Origin: Actinomycetes bacterium | GTDB taxonomy: Bacteria; Actinomycetota; Acidimicrobiia; Acidimicrobiales; Microtrichaceae | Assembly (NCBI GenBank): GCA_023450775.1 | Contig: JAEXGP010000102.1 | Span: 1 to 6,936 of the forward strand | Direction: 5' to 3' | DNA length: 6,936 bases | Shown: piece by piece, positions 1 to 6,234 of the stretch | How the letters are laid out: the number at the start of each line of letters is the position of its first letter | How positions within the stretch are numbered: position 1 is the first letter of the stretch | Position numbers and translations under genes: made by a program | Notes under the pieces: generated by a model | What the model was told of the DNA's origin: nothing | Databases searched by the model: none | Seen by the model: only the letters and a program-made list of their open reading frames with translations

Positions 1-144
1 GCGGGGCCGATCCGCGTGCGGCACCGTACGCCCGGGCGAGTGACCGCTCCTGAGGGTTCGTCCGCCCTTGGCGAGCGCGCGGCGTGCCGGGCTGCGAGGA
101 TGGGCGACGTCGGGCGTCGCTGACCGGGTGCCGCTCCGACGAAC
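1..144. other. Upstream region without a supported gene
   Basis: No convincing coding region is visible here. The three plus-strand frames entering from the left edge stop at 41-43 (TGA), 51-53 (TGA) and 121-123 (TGA), so the tail of an upstream gene of about 13-16 codons could end at either of the first two, but nothing decides between them. No recognisable -10/-35 pair is seen, because the stretch is almost entirely G/C with few T residues. The promoter of the following acyltransferase gene is presumably here or further upstream. Confidence 0.4.
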
Positions 145-154
145 AGGAGGAGGG
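145..154 (+). promoter_or_regulatory. Strong Shine-Dalgarno site for the WS/DGAT gene
   Basis: AGGAGGAGGG lies 5 bases before the GTG at 160. It is the only textbook ribosome binding site in the window, and it decides the start at GTG 160 over the in-frame ATG at 178. Its strength contrasts with the downstream acyl-CoA synthetase and sulfatase genes, which have no such site. Confidence 0.85.
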
Positions 155-159
155 ACCCG

Positions 160-1671
160 GTGGAACGACTGTCAGGGATGGACGCCACGTTCCTGTACCT
201 GGAGACGCCGGCGGGCCACATGCACGTGGCCATGACCGCCATCTACGACGCCAGCACCATCGAGGGCGGGTACAGCTTCGACCGGATCCGGGCCACGATC
301 GCCGAGCGGCTGCCACTGGTGCCGCCCTTCCGGCGCCGCCTGGTCGAGGTGCCGTTCCAGTTCCACCACCCGGTGTGGATCGAGGACCCCGACTTCGACC
401 TGGACAACCACGTCCACCGCATCGTGTGCCCCGCCCCCGGCGGCCGCCGTGAGCTCGCCCTGATCGCCGGCCAGATCGCGTCGGAGCCGCTCGACCGCAG
501 CCGCCCGCTCTGGGACGCATGGGTGATCGAGGGCCTGAAGCACGACCGCTTCGGCTTCGTGGTCAAGGTGCACCACTCCGCCGTGGACGGAGCGGCCGGC
601 GCCGAGATCATGACCGAGCTGTTCGACCTGAGCTGCGAGGGCCGGGAGGTCGAGGCCGAGCCGGTGCCGCCGGAGCACGTCCCCACGGATCTCGAGCTGC
701 TGTCGCACGCCGCCATGTCCAAGCTGCGGCTCTACGGCGACGCGTTCGGCCTCGTCGGGCGAACGGTGCGCTCGGTCAACAACCTGGTCGGCGGCATCCG
801 CAACCCGCAGCGCAAGCACGGCGCCGTCCCGTTGACCGCGCCGCGCACGCCGTTCAACGCGTCGATCACCGCCGACCGCTCGGTGGCGTTCGCGCGCGTC
901 CCGCTCGATGAGCTCAAGGCGGTCAAGGACGCCCTCGGGGTGAAGGTCAACGACGTGGTGCTGGCCATCTGCGCCGGCACCCTCCGCAAGTACCTCGAGG
1001 ACAAGGACGCGCTCCCCGAGGAGTCGCTGATCGCGGTGTGCCCGGTCTCGGTCCGGACCGAGGACCAGCGCCACGTCCAGGGCAACAAGGTCTCGGCGAT
1101 GTTCACCTCGCTCGCCACCGACGTGGACGATCCACTCGAGCGGATCCAGACGATCGCCACCTCCACGGTCGGCGCCAAGGAGGACCACAACGCGATCGGT
1201 GCGCTCACGCTCACCGACTGGGCGGAGTGGGCCGCGCCCCGGACCTTCGGGCTGGCGGCCCGCCTCTACAGCTCCATGAACCTCGCCAACTCGCACCGGC
1301 CGATCCACAACCTGGTGATCTCGAACGTGCCGGGTCCGCCGTTCCCGCTCTACATGTCGGGGGCCGAGATGGTCGCCGCGTACCCCATGGGGCCGATCAT
1401 GGACGGCGCCGGGCTCAACATCACGGTCATGTCGTACCGGGACAGCGTGGACATCGGCTTCCTGGGCTGCACCGACCTGGTGCCTGACATCTGGGACCTG
1501 GCCGACGCGGTCGACGCGGCGTTCGAGGAGATCAAGCGCGCGGCCGGGACCATCGATCCGACGATCGCCAAGGCGCCGGCGCCGGTCACCTCCACCCGCC
1601 GCCACGCCCGGGCGGCGAGCCACGGAACGGCGAACGGCTCGACCGCCGGCAAGGCCGGCTCGACCGCATAG
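160..1671 (+). CDS. Wax ester synthase/diacylglycerol acyltransferase (WS/DGAT family)
   Basis: This 503-residue protein belongs to the bifunctional WS/DGAT O-acyltransferases, which move an acyl group from acyl-CoA to a fatty alcohol or diacylglycerol to make wax esters or triacylglycerol. These enzymes usually sit at the membrane or lipid-droplet surface. The start begins MERLSGMDATFLYLE, as in mycobacterial homologues. The catalytic HHxxxDG motif is HHSAVDG at residues 138-144, preceded by a conserved RPLWD segment. The C-terminal WS_DGAT_C half shows NDVVLA (264-269), a CPVSVR segment and the ISNVPGP motif (387-393). Length is normal for the family (about 450-500). The last 30 or so residues are an Ala/Thr/Ser/Gly-rich basic tail that looks disordered and is not part of the family core. 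The GTG start is fixed by the strong upstream ribosome binding site. An acyl-CoA synthetase that could supply the acyl donor follows 25 bp downstream. Family assignment is firm; substrate preference (wax ester, triacylglycerol or sterol ester) cannot be read from sequence. Confidence 0.95.
   Translation: MERLSGMDATFLYLETPAGHMHVAMTAIYDASTIEGGYSFDRIRATIAERLPLVPPFRRRLVEVPFQFHHPVWIEDPDFDLDNHVHRIVCPAPGGRRELALIAGQIASEPLDRSRPLWDAWVIEGLKHDRFGFVVKVHHSAVDGAAGAEIMTELFDLSCEGREVEAEPVPPEHVPTDLELLSHAAMSKLRLYGDAFGLVGRTVRSVNNLVGGIRNPQRKHGAVPLTAPRTPFNASITADRSVAFARVPLDELKAVKDALGVKVNDVVLAICAGTLRKYLEDKDALPEESLIAVCPVSVRTEDQRHVQGNKVSAMFTSLATDVDDPLERIQTIATSTVGAKEDHNAIGALTLTDWAEWAAPRTFGLAARLYSSMNLANSHRPIHNLVISNVPGPPFPLYMSGAEMVAAYPMGPIMDGAGLNITVMSYRDSVDIGFLGCTDLVPDIWDLADAVDAAFEEIKRAAGTIDPTIAKAPAPVTSTRRHARAASHGTANGSTAGKAGSTA
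1636..1667 (+). repeat. 11-bp direct repeat with internal GCCGGC dyad at the end of the WS/DGAT gene
   Basis: GGCTCGACCGC occurs at 1636-1646 and again at 1657-1667, a period of 21 bp that keeps frame and encodes a duplicated Gly-Ser-Thr-Ala in the low-complexity tail. Between them GCCGGC (1645-1650) and GCCGGC (1654-1659) are separated by AAG. GCCGGC is its own reverse complement, so the transcript could form a 6-bp stem with a 3-base loop just before the stop codon. No U-tract follows directly. It may be only a coding micro-duplication. Confidence 0.55.
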
Positions 1672-1672
1672 G

Positions 1673-1686
1673 TGCAACCTGTTCTA
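1673..1686 (+). promoter_or_regulatory. KstR-like operator upstream of the acyl-CoA synthetase
   Basis: TGCAACCTGTTCTA fits the KstR consensus TNNAACNNGTTNNA at every fixed position. Extended to 1670-1689, it matches the longer palindrome known from mycobacteria at 15 of 20 positions by eye, and the right half TGTTCTAGTT is a perfect match. KstR is the TetR-family repressor of cholesterol and steroid catabolism, released by steroid-derived CoA thioesters. The site lies between the stop codon at 1669-1671 and the GTG at 1697, overlapping the candidate -10 box. Related TetR regulators of fatty-acid genes recognise similar sequences, so KstR itself is inferred. Confidence 0.6.
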
Positions 1687-1690
1687 GTTT
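1685..1690 (+). promoter_or_regulatory. Candidate -10 box for leaderless transcription of the acyl-CoA synthetase
   Basis: TAGTTT fits the actinobacterial -10 pattern TANNNT. Six bases separate it from the GTG at 1697, the spacing expected if transcription starts at the start codon. There is no Shine-Dalgarno sequence in the gap, which agrees with a leaderless mRNA. The box overlaps the right half of the KstR-like palindrome, so a bound repressor would block the polymerase. Confidence 0.5.
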
Positions 1691-1696
1691 TCCGCC

Positions 1697-3322
1697 GTGG
1701 CCTACAACATCGCTGACCTCTTCGAGCACACCGTCGACGCCGTCCCCGACCGCACCGCGCTGATCGCGGACGGAACCACGCTGACCTTCGCCGAGCTGGA
1801 CGCCCGGGCCAACCGGTTCGGCCACTACCTGGCGTCGCAGGGCATCGGCCCCGGCGACCACGTCGGGATCTACGCCATCAACTCCGAGCCGTGGGTCACC
1901 GCCATGCTCGGCTGCCTCAAGATCCGGGCCGTTCCGATCAACGTCAACTACCGCTACGTCGAGGCGGAGCTCGCATACCTGATCGGCAACGCCGAACTGG
2001 TGGCCTGCGTGTTCGACCAGGAGTACGCGCCCCGCCTGGCCGCGGTCCGCGACGAGTCGCCCAAGCTCCGCACCCTCGTGCACATCGGCGACGACTCCGG
2101 CGCCGACACCAGCGGGCTCGGTTCGATCTCGTTCGAGGACGCCTGCGCCCAGGGCTCGCCCGAGCGGGACTTCCCCGAGCGGTCGAACGACGACATCTAC
2201 ATCATCTACACCGGCGGCACGACCGGCATGCCCAAGGGCGTGATGTGGCGTCACGAGGACATCTACTTCGCGCTCGGGCAGGGCATCGACGCGCTCACCA
2301 ACGAGCGCGTCGCCAGCGAGTACACCAAGGCCGAGCAGGCCGCTGCCTCCGAGACGCCGCTGATCTTCGGCGTGATCCCGCCCCTCATGCATGGCGCCGC
2401 CCAGATCGCCACGCTCAGCCAGTGGTTCATCGGTTCGACGATCGTGCTGGTCAGCAAGTTCGGCGCCGACACCGTGTGGGACCTGGTCGACGAGCACGGC
2501 ATCAACTCGGTGATCATCACCGGCGACGCCGTGGCCCGCCCGCTGATCGAGGCCCTCGAGGACGAGCCCGACCGCTGGGACGCCGGCTCGCTGGTCTCGG
2601 TCTCCTCCAGCGCCGCCCTCTTCTCGCAGTCGGTCAAGGATCGGTTCCTCGACCGGTTCCCGAACCTGATCATCACGGACTCGATCGGCTCCACCGAGGG
2701 CGGCTTCAACGGCGTCACCTACGCCGCCAAGGGTGCCAAGGTCGAAGGCGGCGGCCCCACCGTCGACCCCGGCCGCGACGTGGCCGTGCTGGACGAGATG
2801 CTCGAGATCATCCCCAAGGGCGACACCCGCGTGGGCCGGCTGGGCCGCACGGGCAACATCCCGCTCGGCTACTTCAACGACCCGGTCAAGACGGCCGAGG
2901 TCTTCGTGACCGGCAGCGACGGCAACCGCTACTCCATGGGCGGCGACTTCGCCCGCTGGACCGAGGACGGCCGGCTCGTCATGCTCGGGCGAGGCTCGGT
3001 GTCGATCAACTCCGGCGGCGAGAAGATCTACCCCGAAGAGGTGGAGGCCGCGCTGAAGTCCCACCCCGCGGTCTACGACTGCCTCGTCGTCGGCGTGCCG
3101 GACGAGCGCTGGGGTCAGCGGGTCGCCGCCATCGTGCACGTCCGCGACGGCCACGAGGTGCAGCTGGAGGAGCTGTCGAACCACGCCCGGACGCTGGTGG
3201 CCGGCTACAAGGTTCCGCGCGAGCTGCACGTGGTCGACGAGATCGTCCGTTCCCCGTCCGGCAAGCCCGACTACCCGTGGGCCAAGAAGACCGCCGAGGC
3301 GGGCGACGCCCGAGTCGGCTGA
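1697..3322 (+). CDS. FadD19-like acyl-CoA synthetase (AMP-binding ligase)
   Basis: This 541-residue adenylate-forming ligase should activate a carboxylic acid with ATP to an acyl-AMP and then transfer it to CoA. Motifs in order: the P-loop YTGGTTGMPKG (171-181), followed by VMWRHEDIY; the A5 motif DSIGSTEGG from D328, with E334 as the conserved Glu; the ribose-binding D417 in MGGDFARW; the hinge LGRGS (430-434), followed by INSGGEKIYPEEVE; and the catalytic lysine K523 in SPSGKPDY. Many segments resemble, from memory, M. tuberculosis FadD19, which activates the C8 cholesterol side-chain acid: NIADL near the start, SPERDF before the P-loop, and the VMWRHEDIY and hinge regions. The start is GTG 1697. 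No ribosome binding site is present and a -10 box lies 6 bp upstream, so the mRNA is probably leaderless. The gene follows a WS/DGAT gene and is probably co-transcribed with the sulfatase 4 bp downstream. A KstR-like site suggests steroid-responsive control. Ligase function is firm. A sterol rather than medium- or long-chain fatty acid substrate is an inference from similarity and the operator. Confidence 0.93.
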   Translation: MAYNIADLFEHTVDAVPDRTALIADGTTLTFAELDARANRFGHYLASQGIGPGDHVGIYAINSEPWVTAMLGCLKIRAVPINVNYRYVEAELAYLIGNAELVACVFDQEYAPRLAAVRDESPKLRTLVHIGDDSGADTSGLGSISFEDACAQGSPERDFPERSNDDIYIIYTGGTTGMPKGVMWRHEDIYFALGQGIDALTNERVASEYTKAEQAAASETPLIFGVIPPLMHGAAQIATLSQWFIGSTIVLVSKFGADTVWDLVDEHGINSVIITGDAVARPLIEALEDEPDRWDAGSLVSVSSSAALFSQSVKDRFLDRFPNLIITDSIGSTEGGFNGVTYAAKGAKVEGGGPTVDPGRDVAVLDEMLEIIPKGDTRVGRLGRTGNIPLGYFNDPVKTAEVFVTGSDGNRYSMGGDFARWTEDGRLVMLGRGSVSINSGGEKIYPEEVEAALKSHPAVYDCLVVGVPDERWGQRVAAIVHVRDGHEVQLEELSNHARTLVAGYKVPRELHVVDEIVRSPSGKPDYPWAKKTAEAGDARVG

Positions 3323-3326
3323 CGTC

Positions 3327-4895
3327 GTGGCGGGCCCGGCGGACGCCATCGACGGCCCGAGGGCACTGCCCCGCAACGTGGTGGTCGTGCTGCTCGACAG
3401 CCTGAACCGCCACCTGCTCGGCGCCTACGGCTCCGACGAGTTCGACACCCCGAACCTGGACCGCTTCGCCGCCCGGGCGCTGCGCTTCGACAACCACCAG
3501 ACCGGGTCGCTGCCGTGCATGCCGGCGCGCCACGACATCCTCTGCGGCGCGCTCGACTTCCTCTGGCGGCCGTGGGGCTCGGTCGAGGTCTGGGAGGACG
3601 CGCTCACCTACGACCTCCGTCGTGACGGCGTGACCACCATGCTCGTGTCGGACCACCCGCACCTGTTCGAGACGGGCGGCGAGAACTACCACACCGACTT
3701 CGGCGCCTGGTCGTACGTGCGCGGCCACGAGGGCGACCCGTGGCGGACCGCGCCCGACCCGTCGTGGGTGGGCGCACCGGCCCTTCCCGCCCGCGAGGGC
3801 TGGATCCCGCACGCGTACGACGAGAGCCGCACCTGGTTCCGGACCGAGGACGACTTCCCCGGCGCGCGGACCATGGCCGAGGCGACCCGCTGGCTCGCCG
3901 AGGAGTCAGGAGCGGCGGACCGGTTCCTCCTGTTCGTCGACGAGTTCGACCCGCACGAACCGTTCGACGTCCCCGAGCCCTGGATGTCCCGCTACGACCC
4001 GGACTGGGAAGGGCCCAAGGTCATCTGGCCGCCGTACGCTGTGCGCGCCGTGGCCGACGGTTGGATCGACGAGCGCACCGCCCGCCAGATCCGGGCCAAC
4101 TACGGCGCCAAGCTGACGTTCATCGACCACCAGCTCGGCCGGCTGCTCGACGAGCTCGACCGCCAGGACCGCTGGCACGACACCGCGGTCGTCGTGTGCA
4201 CCGACCACGGGCACTACCTGGGCGAGCACGACATCTTCGGGAAGCCCAACACCCCGGTGCGGTCCACGCTCGGCCACATCCCGCTGATGATCGCCTGGCC
4301 CGGCCGCCCTCCCGGTTCGGCGAGCGCGCTGACGACCACGGTCGACCTCCACGCCACCCTGTGCGACGTGTTCGGCGTGACGCCGGCGCACCGGACCCAC
4401 GGGCGGTCGCTGGTCCCGCTGTTGCAAGGCGACGTCGACGCCACGGCCACCGACGCCGTGCGCGACCACGTGGTCACCGGCGTGTGGGGTCGTGGGGTCA
4501 CGGTGACCGACGGTCGCCGCCGCTACCTCCGGGCGCCGCGACCCGGCAACCGTCCGCTGTCCATGTGGTCGAACCGCTGGTCGACCATGCCGATCCACGC
4601 CTTCCCCCAGATCCGGCTGCCGCGGCCGGACCGGCGGGCCACGCTCGAGTTCATGCCGGGCTCCGACGTCCCGGTCATCCAGCAGCCGTTCGGTCCCGGC
4701 GATCCCGTGCCGTTCTGGGCGGACCCTGAACACCACACGGACGTCAGCATGCTGTTCGACGTGGTCGAGGACCCGGGCGAGACCCGGGATCTGGCCGGCA
4801 CCGCGGCCGAGACCGAGCTCGCGGACCTGCTGCGCCACGCGCTGGACGACCTCGAGGCGCCGGCCGTCCAGTTCGAGCGACTCGGCCTCGCCTGA
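3327..4895 (+). CDS. Type I sulfatase (formylglycine-dependent, alkaline phosphatase superfamily)
   Basis: This 522-residue protein shows the sulfatase fold signatures in order: a first metal-binding strand VVVVLLDS with D24, then TPNLDRFA (41-48), the CxPxR modification motif CMPAR at 64-68, DPHEPF (208-213), TDHGHYLGEHD from T292 with D293 and H294 as likely metal ligands, and DPGETRDLAG near the C-terminus. Cys64 would be oxidised to formylglycine by a formylglycine-generating enzyme, which is not encoded here. The second position after D24 is Ser where many arylsulfatases have a second Asp. Together with D293-H294 this recalls the metal site of the phosphonate/phosphate monoester hydrolases of the superfamily, so a sulfate, phosphate diester or phosphonate ester substrate cannot be excluded. 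No signal peptide or membrane segment is seen, so the enzyme is probably cytoplasmic. The GTG start is 4 bp after the synthetase stop, with no clear ribosome binding site, implying translational coupling. Family is firm; substrate unknown. Confidence 0.92.
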   Translation: MAGPADAIDGPRALPRNVVVVLLDSLNRHLLGAYGSDEFDTPNLDRFAARALRFDNHQTGSLPCMPARHDILCGALDFLWRPWGSVEVWEDALTYDLRRDGVTTMLVSDHPHLFETGGENYHTDFGAWSYVRGHEGDPWRTAPDPSWVGAPALPAREGWIPHAYDESRTWFRTEDDFPGARTMAEATRWLAEESGAADRFLLFVDEFDPHEPFDVPEPWMSRYDPDWEGPKVIWPPYAVRAVADGWIDERTARQIRANYGAKLTFIDHQLGRLLDELDRQDRWHDTAVVVCTDHGHYLGEHDIFGKPNTPVRSTLGHIPLMIAWPGRPPGSASALTTTVDLHATLCDVFGVTPAHRTHGRSLVPLLQGDVDATATDAVRDHVVTGVWGRGVTVTDGRRRYLRAPRPGNRPLSMWSNRWSTMPIHAFPQIRLPRPDRRATLEFMPGSDVPVIQQPFGPGDPVPFWADPEHHTDVSMLFDVVEDPGETRDLAGTAAETELADLLRHALDDLEAPAVQFERLGLA

Positions 4896-4903
4896 TCGGA
4901 GTC

Positions 4904-4927
4904 GCTGGCCGGCCCGCCCCGGTCGGC
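4904..4927 (+). terminator. GC-rich hairpin in the convergent gap
   Basis: In the 40-bp gap between the converging sulfatase and NUDIX genes, GCTGGCCGG (4904-4912) can pair with CCGGTCGGC (4919-4927) across the loop CCCGCC: nine pairs including two G-U wobbles. On the opposite strand the wobbles become A-C mismatches, so the hairpin is stronger in the sulfatase transcript. There is no uridine run after it, so it would be an atypical terminator. The position, 8 bases after the sulfatase stop, supports a role in termination. Confidence 0.4.
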
Positions 4928-4935
4928 TCGGTCGT

Positions 4936-5505
4936 TCAGAGCAGCCCGAAGGCCAGGCACCAGAGCAGTGCGGTGAGCGACAGCCCGTCACCCACGTGGC
5001 CCGCCGAGACCTCGGCACGCAGGCGCTCCACCGGCACCCACTCGACCCGCTCCGACTCGGACGGGTCGGTCGGCTCGCCCACATGGACGGCGCCACGCGC
5101 CAGGAAGAGGTCGAACCGCTTGTCGGCCATGCCGTTGAGCGGGAAGTAGTCGACCAGGTGCTCGAGCGTGCCGGCGTCCCCGCCGACGTCCCAGCCCGAC
5201 TCCTCCAGCACCTCGCGGCGCGCGGCCTGCAGCGATGTCTCGCCCTCGTCGACGCCGCCGGCCGGGATCTCCCAGCCCCAGGTGTCGGTGATGAACCGGT
5301 GCCGCCACAGCAGGAGGACCGAGTCGACGCCGTCCACCCGGTCCACGACCACCGTGCCGGAGGCGGGACGCTCGGACCGGACCACGTGGTGCTCGAACCG
5401 GTGGGCCGGGTGGTCACCGACCGCGGGGACCTCCACGTCGGTCAGCGCGACGGTCAGCCACTCGGACGTGTAGATCTCCCGCTCCCCGTGGACCTGCCAG
5501 CGCAC
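4936..5505 (-). CDS. NUDIX hydrolase
   Basis: This 189-residue protein carries a complete Nudix box at residues 83-105: G83, five residues, E89, seven residues, then R97-E98, E101-E102 and G104. The box binds Mg2+ and catalyses hydrolysis of a nucleoside diphosphate linked to another group. The preceding WEIPAGG segment resembles ADP-ribose pyrophosphatases. The N-terminal pattern VHGEREIY...RFEHHVVRSER and the WRHRF segment are typical of a common actinobacterial Nudix group whose substrate is not known to me. The reading frame stays open far upstream through the exporter gene, but that is an overlap artefact of high GC. I chose the GTG at 5505 because it lies 11 bp after the exporter stop and starts the conserved VRWQVHGE block. 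No clear ribosome binding site precedes it. It is probably co-transcribed with the LysE-type gene. It could act in nucleotide-sugar or ADP-ribose housekeeping; the exact substrate is open. Confidence 0.9.
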   Translation of the reverse strand: MRWQVHGEREIYTSEWLTVALTDVEVPAVGDHPAHRFEHHVVRSERPASGTVVVDRVDGVDSVLLLWRHRFITDTWGWEIPAGGVDEGETSLQAARREVLEESGWDVGGDAGTLEHLVDYFPLNGMADKRFDLFLARGAVHVGEPTDPSESERVEWVPVERLRAEVSAGHVGDGLSLTALLWCLAFGLL

Positions 5506-5516
5506 GCCGGGCGACG

Positions 5517-6170
5517 CTACCCGAGCAGGTGCACGGCGAATCCGACGAGCATCGCCGCTGCGACCAACCGGAGTGTCCGCAGCGCGGCGGGCGGCATCGT
5601 CGTGCCCACGACGTGGCCGAGGCCCACGTACCCGCCGTGCACGAGCAGCGACGACGCGCCCATTCCCAGCACCCAACCGATCGTGCCGGCGCCCGCTCCG
5701 CCGCCGACGACCAGGCCGGCGTACACGAGCAGCGACAGCGGGTTGGCCAGCGTCAGGCCCATGAACCCGCCGATCAGCCGGCGCGCGGGCGCAGCCGCGT
5801 GGTCGGCCCTGGGGGTCGGTGCCTCGGCGCTCCGGGCCCGGAGCGCCTGCAGCGCCACGTGCACGGCGAGGCCGACGAGCAGCAGCGCTGCCGCCAGCCG
5901 GAACCAGGTGGTCACCGATCGGAGCGCGGCCGCGAGGGCCGTGCCGAAGAGCGTGACCACCAGTGCGCAGACCAGGTCGCCCAGCGCCACGCCGACCGCG
6001 GCCGGGGTGCCGGAACGCAGGCCGCGCTGCACCCCCACGTCGACGAGCATGAGCGAGATCGGTCCGACGACCATCATGAGCGGCACGCCCGTGGTCAGCC
6101 CCGCGCCGACGTCGCTCGCGACGGCCACGAGGGACGGCGACAGCAGCGACGAGAACAGGGCCTGGATCAT
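5517..6170 (-). CDS. LysE-family amino-acid exporter (RhtB/LysE type)
   Basis: This 217-residue, very hydrophobic protein has about six membrane segments and fits the LysE/RhtB exporter family in length (about 200-220). Family features include VGPISLMLVDVGVQRGLRSG (from residue 34) in the first conserved helix pair, ALGD (62-65), a polar loop rich in Ala, Pro and Arg around residues 111-131, and ANPLSLLVY (142-150) in the second half. Such proteins export basic or neutral amino acids or related compounds using the proton gradient. The start is ATG 6170; a GTG directly before it (6173) is an alternative. GGTGGG lies 2 bases upstream of the ATG, a weak and close ribosome binding site. Longer forms of this frame run into the divergent regulator gene and lose family similarity. 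The gene sits back-to-back with an Lrp/AsnC regulator, the usual partner of such exporters, and leads into the NUDIX gene. The transported molecule cannot be read from sequence. Confidence 0.88.
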   Translation of the reverse strand: MIQALFSSLLSPSLVAVASDVGAGLTTGVPLMMVVGPISLMLVDVGVQRGLRSGTPAAVGVALGDLVCALVVTLFGTALAAALRSVTTWFRLAAALLLVGLAVHVALQALRARSAEAPTPRADHAAAPARRLIGGFMGLTLANPLSLLVYAGLVVGGGAGAGTIGWVLGMGASSLLVHGGYVGLGHVVGTTMPPAALRTLRLVAAAMLVGFAVHLLG

Positions 6171-6234
6171 CACCCACCGAGCATGGCGTGGTTGTCGGCG
6201 TGTTTCCGAGGTTCTTCCCCGCCCGGTAGGGTTC
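6171..6234. promoter_or_regulatory. Divergent promoter region between the exporter and Lrp/AsnC genes
   Basis: These 64 bp separate the exporter start (6170, minus) from the regulator start (6235, plus) and must hold both promoters. Lrp/AsnC proteins commonly bind such gaps, repressing themselves and activating or repressing the neighbour in response to an amino acid. I see no clear Lrp-type palindrome. For the plus strand, TAGGGT (6227-6232) is a good -10 candidate. No equally clear -10 is visible for the exporter. Confidence 0.55.
6227..6232 (+). promoter_or_regulatory. Candidate -10 box TAGGGT for the Lrp/AsnC gene
   Basis: TAGGGT matches the actinobacterial TANNNT pattern. A poor -35-like TTTCCG lies 18 bp upstream (6203-6208). 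The box ends only 2 bp before the ATG at 6235 but 8 bp before the in-frame GTG at 6241, which would fit leaderless transcription from that GTG. Alternatively, AGGG at 6228-6231 acts as a ribosome binding site for the ATG and the promoter lies further upstream. The sequence does not decide. Confidence 0.4.

Noticed and set aside
1..53. Possible 3' end of an upstream gene in one of two frames stopping at 41-43 or 51-53
   Set aside because: Only 13-16 codons are visible, with similar G/C use at third positions in both frames and no recognisable sequence.
172..1677. A 501-codon minus-strand open frame antisense to the WS/DGAT gene
   Set aside because: The plus-strand gene has all family motifs and a strong ribosome binding site; the antisense product has Arg/Gly/Val/His-rich composition and no motif.
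1586..3376. A 596-codon minus-strand open frame antisense to the acyl-CoA synthetase
   Set aside because: It mirrors a clearly identified gene, is dominated by Gly, Val, Asp and Arg, and shows no domain; such antisense frames are common at this GC content.
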